7,565 nucleotides of DNA from Alphaproteobacteria bacterium (GCA_947500965.1 CANMWW010000094.1:1-7565); one strand, 5' to 3'. Counted from the stretch's first letter, positions 1 through 6,347 are shown. Numbers and translations are program-made. Notes: generated by a model not told the origin, from the sequence alone.

Positions 1-1279
1 CCGGCACCTGGTGCTTCTCGCGCAGCTCGGGCGTCAGGGCGCTCAGCTGCATGCCCAGCGCCTCGACCGGCAGGGGGCCGGATGGCTGCGCGGGCTGCTG
101 GCGGCCACGCTGCTGGCCGGCGCTGGCCTGCGCCTCGTTCTCCTCGAGCTCGCCGAGCAGGACGTCGAGCAGCACGGCCTGGCCCTTGCGCCAGACCTCG
201 ACCTTGACGGTCTTGCCGACAGGGGTCTCCGCGACGAGGCGCGGCAGGCGGCGCATCTCGCCGACCTCCTTGCCGTCGAAGCGCACGACGATGTCGCCGG
301 CGACGATGCCGGCCTTCTCGGCCGGCCCCTGCTCCGTCACGCGCGCGACCATCGCGCCGCGCGCCTTCTGCATGCTGACGCTTTCCGCGATCTCGTCGGT
401 CACGGCCTGGATGTTCACGCCCAGCCATCCGCGCCGGGTGCGGCCGAAGTCGCGGAGCTGCTCGACGATGGGCCGCGCGAGCGAGGACGGGATGGCGAAG
501 CCGATGCCGATCGAGCCGCCGCTCGGCGAGTAGATGGCCGTGTTGATGCCCACGACCTCGCCCGCCAAATTGAAGAGCGGGCCGCCCGAGTTACCGCGGT
601 TGATCGCCGCGTCGGTCTGCAGGAAGTCGTCGTAGGGGCCGGCCTGGATGTCGCGCGCGCGCGCGGACACGATGCCCGCCGTGACCGTTCCGCCGAGGCC
701 GAACGGGTTGCCGATCGCGACGACCCAGTCGCCGATCCGGACCGCGTCGGAATTGCCGAAGGACACCGACGGCAGCGGCCGCGGCGTCTCCACCTTCAGG
801 ACCGCGAGGTCGGTCTTGGTGTCGCGGCCGAGCAGCCGGGCGGCCAGTTCGGTGTTGTCCTGGAGGATGACCTTGATCTCCTCCGCCTCGCCGACGACGT
901 GGCTGTTGGTGACCACGATGCCCGAGGGGTCGATCACGAAGCCAGAGCCGAGGGACGAGGCGCGGCGCGGGGACGGGTCCTGGCCGCCTCGGCCACCGCG
1001 CTCGAAGAATTCCCGGAAGAACTCCTCGAAGGGCGAGCCCGGCGGCGCCTGCGGGGAGTCCGGACGGCGCTGGCCCGGCGCGGGGCGGTCGTTGCGCACG
1101 GTCTGGGTGGTCGAGATGTTGACCACGGCTGGCAGCAGGCGCTCGGCGAGGTCGGCGAAGCCGGCCGCCGGGGCGCCTGGCGGCGGCAGCCTGTTCTGCG
1201 CCGGCGCGGCGACCGGTTGCGCGAGGAGGAATGGCGCCGCGAGGGCGAGGACGGCGAGGGCTCTGGCCATCGAACGCAT
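1..1279 (-). CDS. degP: Do/HtrA-family periplasmic serine endoprotease (C-terminus beyond window)
   Basis: This is a periplasmic protease/chaperone of the DegP/DegQ/MucD (HtrA) family that removes misfolded envelope proteins. The 426 visible residues begin with a signal peptide (Arg near the start, hydrophobic about residues 7-20, then an AxA-like region around 19-27). A Pro/Gly/Arg-rich stretch (about 60-107) containing FEEFFREFF follows and matches the LA-loop region. The trypsin-like domain carries the triad His127 (in TNSHVVG), Asp157 (in KTDLAVLKV) and Ser231 (in NRGNSGGPLFN). PDZ1 spans about 285-378, and a Gln/Pro-rich linker (384-402) leads into the start of PDZ2 (VEALGMQLSALTPELR), which the left edge cuts. 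The ATG at 1279 is preferred because AGGA (1285-1288 on this strand) lies 5 nt upstream and it leaves a full signal peptide; an internal ATG at 1270 is the alternative. It lies 65 bp downstream of hflC in the same direction, so it is probably the last gene of an hflK-hflC-degP operon. The family is certain; DegP versus DegQ/MucD naming is not. Confidence 0.95.
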   Translation of the reverse strand, partial: MRSMARALAVLALAAPFLLAQPVAAPAQNRLPPPGAPAAGFADLAERLLPAVVNISTTQTVRNDRPAPGQRRPDSPQAPPGSPFEEFFREFFERGGRGGQDPSPRRASSLGSGFVIDPSGIVVTNSHVVGEAEEIKVILQDNTELAARLLGRDTKTDLAVLKVETPRPLPSVSFGNSDAVRIGDWVVAIGNPFGLGGTVTAGIVSARARDIQAGPYDDFLQTDAAINRGNSGGPLFNLAGEVVGINTAIYSPSGGSIGIGFAIPSSLARPIVEQLRDFGRTRRGWLGVNIQAVTDEIAESVSMQKARGAMVARVTEQGPAEKAGIVAGDIVVRFDGKEVGEMRRLPRLVAETPVGKTVKVEVWRKGQAVLLDVLLGELEENEAQASAGQQRGRQQPAQPSGPLPVEALGMQLSALTPELREKHQVP

Positions 1280-1304
1280 GACGATCCTGTCTCCGTAGCG
1301 ATCG

Positions 1305-1332
1305 GCCGGGGACGGTGGAGGGCGTCCCCGGC
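1305..1332 (-). other. Perfect 10-bp inverted repeat between hflC and degP
   Basis: The arms GCCGGGGACG (1305-1314) and CGTCCCCGGC (1323-1332) are perfectly complementary around an 8-nt loop. They fill much of the 65-bp gap between the hflC stop and the degP start. As RNA this is a very stable hairpin. No T-tract follows on the minus strand (the sequence continues CGATCGCTACGG), so it is not a classical intrinsic terminator. A 3'-end stabiliser, a processing site or a partial attenuator that sets degP level relative to hflKC are possible roles. The structure is seen; its function is inferred. Confidence 0.6.
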
Positions 1333-1344
1333 GGTTTGCGGTCT

Positions 1345-2241
1345 TCAGCGGCGCGGGCTGGGGCCCTGCCGGGTCGGGTCGGCGCCGCTCATGTCGCGGA
1401 AGAAGCGGAAGAAGTCGCCATCCGGCGTGAGCAGCATCGTGGTTCCGTCGGCGAGCGCCTTGCGCTGGGCCTCGAGCGAGCGCCAGAAGTCGTAGAAGGC
1501 GGGGTCGCGGTTGAAGGCCTCGGCGTAGACGCGCGTCGCCTCCGCGTCGCCCTGGCCGCGCAGGATCTGCGACTGGCGCTGCGCGTCGGCGACGAGGACG
1601 GTGCGCTCGCGCTCCGCCTCGGCACGAATGCGCTGGGCCTGCTCGGAGCCCTGGGCGCGGGCCTCGCGGGCCTCGCGCTCGCGCTCGGTCTGCATCCGCC
1701 GGAAGATCGCCGGGCTGTTGTCGGGGTGCAGGTCCGCGCGCACGAAGCGAACGTCCTCGACCTTGACGCCGAACTGGGCGGATTCCCGCGCCACCTGGTC
1801 GCTCACGCTGCGCATGATGGCCGCGCGGCGGTCCGAGAGCAGGGCCGAGAAGGGGACCTGGCCGAGCGCGTTGCGCAGCGTCGAGTTCACGACGGCGCCG
1901 AGGCGCTGGCGGAAGGCGAACTCGGTCTGGACGGTCTTGTAGAACTCCAGCGGGTCGACGATGTGGTAGCGGACATAGGCGTCCACGACCATGCGCCGCT
2001 GGTCGCCCAGCGTGACCTCCTGGGCATCGGCGTCGAAGTCGAGCAGGCGCTTGTCGAAGAAGATCACGTTCTGCCAGGGCTTCTTGAACTGCAGCCCGGC
2101 CTCCTGGATGATCTTCTGCGGGTTGCCGAACTCGATCACCAGCGCCTGCTGGCGCTGGTCGACCACGAACAGGCTCGTGAAGGCAAAGGCCGCGGCGGCC
2201 CCGATTGCAGCCAGGATGGCGGCGAGGAGTCCGGTCTTCAT
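1345..2241 (-). CDS. hflC: HflC, SPFH/prohibitin-domain regulator of FtsH
   Basis: HflC pairs with HflK to form the large inner-membrane HflKC complex that surrounds the FtsH AAA+ protease and controls its access to membrane substrates. The 298-residue product has one N-terminal transmembrane segment (about 4-26, Ala/Leu/Ile-rich) directly followed by VVDQRQQALVIEFGNP, the usual start of the band 7/SPFH domain (about 26-185). A long charged, Glu/Arg/Ala-rich coiled coil follows (about 185-245, with ERERTVLVADAQRQSQ and GQGDAEATRVYAEAF). The C-terminal part has the conserved FYDFWRSLEAQRKAL and DGDFFRFF stretches. Length and domain order are normal for the family. The ATG overlaps the hflK stop as ATGA, and GGGAG (2249-2253) lies 7 nt upstream, so the two subunits are probably translationally coupled to keep them equimolar. 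No defect is visible. Confidence 0.97.
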   Translation of the reverse strand: MKTGLLAAILAAIGAAAAFAFTSLFVVDQRQQALVIEFGNPQKIIQEAGLQFKKPWQNVIFFDKRLLDFDADAQEVTLGDQRRMVVDAYVRYHIVDPLEFYKTVQTEFAFRQRLGAVVNSTLRNALGQVPFSALLSDRRAAIMRSVSDQVARESAQFGVKVEDVRFVRADLHPDNSPAIFRRMQTEREREAREARAQGSEQAQRIRAEAERERTVLVADAQRQSQILRGQGDAEATRVYAEAFNRDPAFYDFWRSLEAQRKALADGTTMLLTPDGDFFRFFRDMSGADPTRQGPSPRR

Positions 2242-3419
2242 GGGCGTGCTCCCGCGGGCTGGCCGGGCTGTTGCTGCTGCTGCCGGCGGAGGAGGTCCTG
2301 GAGGGGGAGGAAGGGCATGACGCCCGTCCCGCCCTGCGGTTGGTCGACGATCACCTTGTTCGTCTTCGCGAGCATCTCCTCCATCATCTCGAGGTAGAGG
2401 CGCCGCTTGGTGACCTCGGGCGCGAGGCTGTAGGCGTCGTAGATCGACGTGAAGCGCTGTGCCTCGCCCTGTGCCTGCGCCAGGACCTGCTGGCGGTAGG
2501 CCTCCGCCTCCTGGACGATGCGCTGGGACTGGCCGCGTGCCTCGGGGACGATCTGGTTGCGGTAGGACTCCGCCTCGTTGCGCAGGCGCTCGCGGTCGGC
2601 CTGCGCGCGCTGCACGTCGCGGAAGGCGTCGATGACCTGGGTCGGCGGCTCGACGCCGCGCAGTTGGACCTGCGTGATCTCGATCCCGGCCTTGTACTCG
2701 TCGAGGATCTGCTGGAGCAGCTTCTGGGAATTGGCCTCGATCGCGACGCGCCCCTGCGCGAGGGCCTCCTGCGCGCGCATGTTGCCGACGACCTCGCGCA
2801 TCGCGCTCTCGGCGGCGGCGCGCACGGTGCCCTCGGGCGCGAAGATGTTGAAGACGAAGGCGCGTGCGTCCTTGATGCGCCAGAAGACCGTGTACTGGAT
2901 GTCGAGGATGTTCTCGTCGCCGGTCAGCATCTGACCTTCCTCGGGGCGGATCACCGCGCGGCCGCGCGCGTCGCCGGAAGACCGGAACCCGATGTCCATG
3001 GAGTTCACCGCCGTGACCGAGGGCTTGATCACCGACTCGACGGGGCGCGGCAGGTGGTAGTTCCAGCCCGGGCCGTCGAGGCGGACCGCCTGGCCGAAGC
3101 GCAGCACGATGCCGACCTCGTTCGGCTGCACGATGTAGAGGCCGCTGCCGATCCAGGCGATCGCGAGGATCCCGAGCAGCGCCGCGATGCCGCGCACGCC
3201 GCCGAAGCCGCTGCCGCCGGGCAGCACGTTCTTCATCTTCTCCTGCGAGCGGCGGATCAGGTCCTCGATGTTGGGAGGCTGGCCACCGCCGAAGGGACCG
3301 CCGCCGCCTCCACCACCGCCACCGCCGCCACCGCTAGGCGGCCGCCCCCATGGGCTCTTGCCACCGCCGCCGCCGCCCGAACCGCCTCCCCAGGGACCTC
3401 CGCCTTGCGACCACGGCAT
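2238..3419 (-). CDS. hflK: HflK, SPFH/prohibitin-domain regulator of FtsH
   Basis: This is the partner of HflC in the membrane complex that modulates FtsH. The product is 393 residues. Residues 1-49 are an extremely Gly-rich cytoplasmic head (opening MPWSQGGGPWGGG, with an uninterrupted run of 12 Gly at 30-41). A short amphipathic region with IEDLIRRSQEKMKNVLP follows, then one transmembrane helix (about 76-96). IVQPNEVGIVLRFGQ opens the SPFH domain (to about 265), a coiled coil covers about 265-325 (QADRERLRNEAESYRNQI, QRIVQEAEAYRQQVLAQAQ), and the tail is Gln/Pro-rich. The ATG at 3419 is chosen because GGAGG (3429-3433) lies 9 nt upstream and MPWxxxGGGPWG is the typical HflK N-terminus. The frame stays open further upstream to 3545, but that stretch has no family similarity and crosses the control region. 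The stop overlaps the hflC start. Confidence 0.97.
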   Translation of the reverse strand: MPWSQGGGPWGGGSGGGGGGKSPWGRPPSGGGGGGGGGGGGPFGGGQPPNIEDLIRRSQEKMKNVLPGGSGFGGVRGIAALLGILAIAWIGSGLYIVQPNEVGIVLRFGQAVRLDGPGWNYHLPRPVESVIKPSVTAVNSMDIGFRSSGDARGRAVIRPEEGQMLTGDENILDIQYTVFWRIKDARAFVFNIFAPEGTVRAAAESAMREVVGNMRAQEALAQGRVAIEANSQKLLQQILDEYKAGIEITQVQLRGVEPPTQVIDAFRDVQRAQADRERLRNEAESYRNQIVPEARGQSQRIVQEAEAYRQQVLAQAQGEAQRFTSIYDAYSLAPEVTKRRLYLEMMEEMLAKTNKVIVDQPQGGTGVMPFLPLQDLLRRQQQQQPGQPAGARP

Positions 3420-3428
3420 CGTGACTAG

Positions 3429-3433
3429 CCTCC
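3429..3433 (-). promoter_or_regulatory. Shine-Dalgarno of hflK
   Basis: On the minus strand this reads GGAGG, 9 nt before the ATG at 3419. It decides the start of hflK against the longer open frame that runs back to 3545. Confidence 0.7.
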
Positions 3434-3575
3434 GAGTGAGCGGCGCGCGCGCCGTCTGGTTGGGTGGACCCGCCACTTGGAGACGGGACGGACCGGTTTT
3501 ATATGTCGCCACCTCCGGAAGCCATCCGGACAGGCGGCGCCACATATTGGCCAGTGCCGAGCGAATTCAAGCGAA

Positions 3576-3582
3576 AAGGAGG
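3576..3582 (+). promoter_or_regulatory. Shine-Dalgarno of mrp
   Basis: AAGGAGG lies 5 nt before the ATG at 3588. It is the strongest ribosome binding site in the window, and it fixes the mrp start against an in-frame ATG at 3477 that lies within the promoter region. Confidence 0.85.
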
Positions 3583-3587
3583 CCGAC

Positions 3588-4724
3588 ATGGCCCAGCCGC
3601 CGACCGAAGCCCTCGTCCTCGAAGCCCTGCGCCGCGTCCAGGATCCCGATCGCGGGCAGGACATCGTCGCGCTCGGCATGGTCAAGGGGCTCGTGCTCAA
3701 GGACGGCAACGTCTTCTTCTCGATCGAGGTCGACGCGAAGCGCGGGCCCGGCCTCGAGCCGATGCGCAAGGCGGCCGAGAAGGCCGTGGACGCGCTGCCC
3801 GGCGTCCTGTCGGTCACGGCCGTCCTCACGGCCGAGCGCGCCGCGCCGGCCGCCGCCGCGGCCGCCCCGCGCGCGCCCGGCACCGGTCCCGCCGGCGGCC
3901 CCAACGGGCCCGGCGGCAAGCAGCTCGTCCCGGGCGTCCGGCACATCCTCGCGGTCGCCTCGGGCAAGGGCGGCGTCGGCAAGTCGACCACCGCCACCAA
4001 CCTCGCGCTGGCGCTCGCCGCGCGCGGCCTCAGGATCGGCATCCTCGACGCCGACATCTACGGCCCGTCTCAGCCCCGCATGATGGGCATCTCGGGCCGG
4101 CCGACCTCCACCGACGGCAAGACGCTCCAGCCGATGCAGAACTACGGGGTCAAGGTCATGTCGATGGGCTTCCTGATCGCCGAGGACACGCCGATGATCT
4201 GGCGCGGCCCGATGGTCATGGGCGCGCTCGAGCAGATGCTGCGCGACGTGGCCTGGGGCGAGCTCGACGTGCTCGTCGTCGACATGCCGCCGGGCACCGG
4301 CGACGCCCAGCTCACGATGTCGCAGCGCGTGCCCCTCGCCGGGGCGGTGATCGTGTCGACGCCGCAGGACATCGCGCTGCTCGACGCGCGCAAGGGCCTC
4401 AACATGTTCCGCAAGGTCGACGTGCCGGTCCTCGGCGTGATCGAGAACATGAGCTACCACGTGTGCTCGAACTGCGGCCACGTGGAGCACATCTTCAGCC
4501 ATGGCGGCGCGCGCGCCGAGGCGGAAAGGATGGGGATCGACTTCCTCGGCGAACTGCCGCTGCACATCGCCATCCGCGAGACCTCCGACGGCGGGCGCCC
4601 GATCGTGGTCAGCGCGCCCGACGGCGAGCATGCGAAGGCCTATCGCGCGATCGCCGACAAGGTCTGGGCGAAGCTCTCGGGCGCCGGCGCGGGCCGCGCC
4701 GCGCCGCGCATCGTCGTGGAGTGA
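3588..4724 (+). CDS. mrp: Mrp/ApbC-family Fe-S cluster carrier ATPase
   Basis: Mrp/ApbC (NBP35-like) proteins are cytoplasmic P-loop ATPases that bind and transfer Fe-S clusters to apo-proteins. The 378-residue product has an N-terminal MIP18/DUF59 domain (about 6-84, with VQDPDRGQDIVALGMV and a conserved-looking PGVLSVTAVLT), then an Ala/Pro/Gly linker (85-110). The SIMIBI ATPase domain follows: deviant Walker A GKGGVGKST (126-134), DADIYGPSQPRMMG (154-167), Walker B-type VVDMPPGTGD (230-239) and STPQDIALLDARKG. The cluster-binding CxxC is Cys293/Cys296 in NMSYHVCSNCG. The start is set by AAGGAGG 5 nt upstream. The gene runs divergently from hflK and convergently with folA, so it interrupts what would otherwise be a thyA-folA-hflK-hflC-degP series on the other strand and is probably transcribed alone. 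The class I fumarase at the right edge is an Fe-S enzyme, but a client relation would be pure speculation. Confidence 0.96.
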   Translation: MAQPPTEALVLEALRRVQDPDRGQDIVALGMVKGLVLKDGNVFFSIEVDAKRGPGLEPMRKAAEKAVDALPGVLSVTAVLTAERAAPAAAAAAPRAPGTGPAGGPNGPGGKQLVPGVRHILAVASGKGGVGKSTTATNLALALAARGLRIGILDADIYGPSQPRMMGISGRPTSTDGKTLQPMQNYGVKVMSMGFLIAEDTPMIWRGPMVMGALEQMLRDVAWGELDVLVVDMPPGTGDAQLTMSQRVPLAGAVIVSTPQDIALLDARKGLNMFRKVDVPVLGVIENMSYHVCSNCGHVEHIFSHGGARAEAERMGIDFLGELPLHIAIRETSDGGRPIVVSAPDGEHAKAYRAIADKVWAKLSGAGAGRAAPRIVVE

Positions 4725-4736
4725 GGCGGCGGCCTC
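4723..4736. other. Short stem-loop at the convergent mrp/folA ends
   Basis: GAGGC (4723-4727) and GCCTC (4732-4736) form a 5-bp stem with a 4-nt loop spanning both stop codons. There is no T-tract on either side, and the genes are only 10 bp apart. It is a weak candidate for a bidirectional terminator; the transcripts otherwise probably run into each other. Confidence 0.25.
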
Positions 4737-5232
4737 AGGCCCTCGCGTATCGCAGGAAGGCGAAGCGCGTGCCGTCCGCGGCGACATGCGCCTCGCACGC
4801 CTCCTCGCGCCAGCACGCCGGATCGATGGCGGGGAAGAAGGCGTCCGCGCCGGCCACTTCGACCTCGATGCGCGTGACGTGCAGCACCGCGGCCAGGCCC
4901 AGCGCCAGCCCGTAGACCTGCGCGCCGCCGATCACCATCGGCGGCTGGCCGGGATGCGCGGACCGCGCAAGCCGCAACCCCTCCTCCAGCCCGCCGGCGC
5001 GCAGCGCGCCCGCGGCCTCCCAGCCCGTATCGCGCGTCACCACGATGCTGGTGCGACCCGGCAGCGGGCGGCCGATCGAATCCCAGGTGCGCCGCCCCAT
5101 CACCACGGCATGCCCGGTGGTCAGGGCACGGAAATGGCGCAGGTCCTCCGGCAGCCTCCAGGGCAGCGCGTTCCCGCGCCCGATGGCGCCGCCGCGCGCC
5201 ATCGCCACCACGAGATGCGGCGCGTCGCTCAT
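4735..5232 (-). CDS. folA: Dihydrofolate reductase
   Basis: It reduces 7,8-dihydrofolate to tetrahydrofolate with NADPH, restoring the cofactor that ThyA oxidises. The 165-residue product has the usual single-domain DHFR length. Recognisable elements are LVVAMARGGAIGRGNALPW (substrate/NADPH binding, 7-25), LPEDLRHF with the catalytic acid Asp30, VVMGRRTWDSIGRPLPGR (43-60), TSIVVTRD (61-68) and MVIGGAQVYGLAL (99-111). The ATG overlaps the thyA stop as ATGA and no good Shine-Dalgarno precedes it (CGCCGGTCGCGGT), so it probably depends on translational coupling to thyA. Its stop is 10 bp from the convergent mrp stop. The final Arg-Tyr-Ala-Arg-Ala tail is ordinary. This is a chromosomal housekeeping DHFR, with nothing to suggest a mobile trimethoprim-resistance dfr gene. 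Confidence 0.96.
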   Translation of the reverse strand: MSDAPHLVVAMARGGAIGRGNALPWRLPEDLRHFRALTTGHAVVMGRRTWDSIGRPLPGRTSIVVTRDTGWEAAGALRAGGLEEGLRLARSAHPGQPPMVIGGAQVYGLALGLAAVLHVTRIEVEVAGADAFFPAIDPACWREEACEAHVAADGTRFAFLRYARA

Positions 5233-6023
5233 ACCGCGACCGGCGCGGGGATGTGCGGATGCGGGTCGTAGCCGGACAGCCGGAAATGCTCGAAGCGGAA
5301 CGCGAAGAGGTCGCGCACCGAGGGGTCGATCTCCATGCGCGGCAGCGCGCGCGGCTGGCGCGCCAGCTGCGTGCGCGCCTGTTCGAGGTGGTTGAGGTAG
5401 AGATGCGCGTCGCCGAGCGTGTGCACGAACTCGCCGGGCTCGAGGTCGCAGACCTGCGCGACCATCATCGTCAGCAGCGCGTAGGACGCGATGTTGAAGG
5501 GCACGCCCAGGAAGACGTCGGCGGAACGCTGGTAGAGCTGGCAGGACAGCCGCCCCTCCGCGACATGGAACTGGAACAGGCAGTGGCAGGGCGGCAGCTT
5601 CATGCGCCCGATGTCCGCCGGGTTCCAGGCCGTGACGATCAGCCTGCGGCTGTCGGGGCTGCGCCGGATCATGTCGAGGACCTGCGCCACCTGGTCGATC
5701 GTGCCGCCGTCGCGCGCCGGCCAGCTGCGCCACTGGTGGCCGTAGACCGGGCCGAGGTCGCCATCCGCGTCGGCCCACTCGTCCCAGATCGTCACGCCGT
5801 TCTCGCGCAGGTAGGCGACGTTGGTGTCGCCGCGCAGGAACCAGAGCAGCTCGTGGATGATGGAGCGCAGGTGCAGCTTCTTGGTCGTGACCAGCGGGAA
5901 GCCCTCGGCGAGGTCGAAGCGCATCTGGTGGCCGAAGACGCTGCGCGTGCCGGTGCCGGTGCGGTCGGTCCGCACCGCCCCGCGCTCGAGGATCAGCCGC
6001 AGCAGGTCATGGTACTGGCGCAT
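5229..6023 (-). CDS. thyA: Thymidylate synthase (ThyA, folate-dependent)
   Basis: It converts dUMP and 5,10-methylenetetrahydrofolate to dTMP and dihydrofolate. The 264-residue product has the same length as Escherichia coli ThyA and aligns almost without gaps. Visible landmarks are RTDRTGTGTRSVFGHQMRF (18-36), FPLVTTKKLHLRSIIHELLW, the WDEWADADGDLGPVYGHQW block (80-98), the catalytic Cys146 in LPPCHCLFQF, CQLYQRSADVFLGVPFNIAS (161-180) and the C-terminal GYDPHPHIPAPVAV. The ATG at 6023 is chosen because MRQYHDLL matches the family N-terminus; an in-frame GTG at 6035 would only add MPPP. No clear Shine-Dalgarno is present (CCCCCTCCC precedes the ATG), so translation may be weak or the leader short. 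It is the first gene of thyA-folA, divergent from ssrA. I could not identify a convincing thyA promoter. Confidence 0.97.
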   Translation of the reverse strand: MRQYHDLLRLILERGAVRTDRTGTGTRSVFGHQMRFDLAEGFPLVTTKKLHLRSIIHELLWFLRGDTNVAYLRENGVTIWDEWADADGDLGPVYGHQWRSWPARDGGTIDQVAQVLDMIRRSPDSRRLIVTAWNPADIGRMKLPPCHCLFQFHVAEGRLSCQLYQRSADVFLGVPFNIASYALLTMMVAQVCDLEPGEFVHTLGDAHLYLNHLEQARTQLARQPRALPRMEIDPSVRDLFAFRFEHFRLSGYDPHPHIPAPVAV

Positions 6024-6102
6024 GGGAGGGGGCACCCGATTCGTTGGCCGTGCAGCTTAGCGCCTCCGCGCGGCGGCGTCGGCCTGCTGGCGCAGGGCGC
6101 CC

Positions 6103-6131
6103 TTCCGCGCCGCCCCCCGACGCCCTATATT
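6103..6131 (+). promoter_or_regulatory. Candidate promoter of ssrA
   Basis: TTCCGC (6103-6108) and TATATT (6126-6131) are separated by 17 bp, and the -10 is one of few AT-rich hexamers in this GC-rich gap. The predicted transcription start, about 6137-6139, falls exactly at the first base of the proposed P2 strand of the tmRNA precursor (6138). That independent agreement raises confidence. The -35 is only a partial match to TTGACA. Confidence 0.6.
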
Positions 6132-6305
6132 GCGGGCGTCGGGAAACCGACTATGGCGATAAATAGCGTGCGCAATAGCCGATGCGGACCCGGGGGCAGT
6201 GCCCGGCGCCTCCACCAACCTGCGGGGGCGAACCAGGATCGACGCGCGAGTAAAGGCACGAAGTTTGCCCGGCATGGTACCGCCGTCATCGGGCCACCAA
6301 GAGAC

Positions 6306-6347
6306 GCCAACGATAACGTGGCTCTCGACAACCGCGTCGCGGCCTGA
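6306..6347 (+). CDS. tmRNA tag peptide reading frame
   Basis: From the resume codon GCC the frame reads ANDNVALDNRVAA and stops at TGA (6345-6347). With the Ala carried by the tmRNA itself the full tag is AANDNVALDNRVAA. The ANDN start is the SspB contact region and the VAA end is the ClpX-type C-terminal degron, as in other alphaproteobacterial tags (for example AANDNFAEEFAVAA of Caulobacter). The middle differs: LDNR replaces the acidic/aromatic EEF-type segment. It is translated only on the tmRNA and is not an independent gene. Confidence 0.92.
   Translation, partial: ANDNVALDNRVAA

Larger units (their letters stand above)
3420..3587. promoter_or_regulatory. Divergent hflK/mrp intergenic control region
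   Basis: This 168-bp gap separates two divergent genes and must hold both of their promoters unless these lie inside the coding regions. Its AT-rich islands (around 3497-3505, 3542-3548 and 3564-3577) stand out against the GC-rich surroundings. For mrp, TTGGAG (3477-3482) and TATATG (3500-3505) are spaced by 17 bp. For hflK, the minus-strand TTGAAT (3565-3570) and ATATGT (3542-3547) are also spaced by 17 bp. Both are imperfect sigma-70-like matches. The region also holds a perfect 14-bp palindrome CGGCGCGCGCGCCG (3441-3454) in the hflK leader and a small hairpin TCCGG/CCGGA (3514-3518 with 3526-3530). The promoter assignments are inference from spacing and composition. Confidence 0.45.

Noticed and set aside
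653..664. Alternating CG tract (possible Z-DNA)
   Set aside because: It encodes Ser-Ala-Arg-Ala-Arg in the DegP protease domain with normal codons. Such runs are expected at this GC content.
11..1495. Long plus-strand open frame over degP
   Set aside because: It is the antisense shadow of the degP coding region in GC-rich DNA. The minus strand carries an intact catalytic triad, signal peptide and PDZ domains, while the plus frame shows no domain-like sequence.
3295..3345. Triplet-like CCACCGCCGCC repeat as a repeat element
   Set aside because: It is the coding sequence of the HflK Gly run, with mixed third positions, so it is a protein feature and not a separate DNA repeat.
2205..3428. 407-codon plus-strand open frame over hflK
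   Set aside because: It is antisense to a clear HflK with transmembrane, SPFH and coiled-coil regions. Its own translation is Arg/Ala/Leu-rich low-complexity sequence with no recognisable family.
3567..4787. 406-codon minus-strand open frame over mrp
   Set aside because: It is the shadow of mrp: no Shine-Dalgarno, composition dominated by Arg/His/Ala/Asp, and it crosses the mrp start and the folA stop.
4735..5232. folA as an acquired trimethoprim-resistance dfr gene
   Set aside because: It overlaps thyA by ATGA, shares the base composition of its neighbours and has no integron or transposon sequences nearby.
5253..6347. Long plus-strand open frame over thyA running into the tmRNA tag
   Set aside because: It is antisense to thyA. 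It ends at the tag stop codon only because the tag frame happens to be continuous with it; the tag is read from the tmRNA resume codon.
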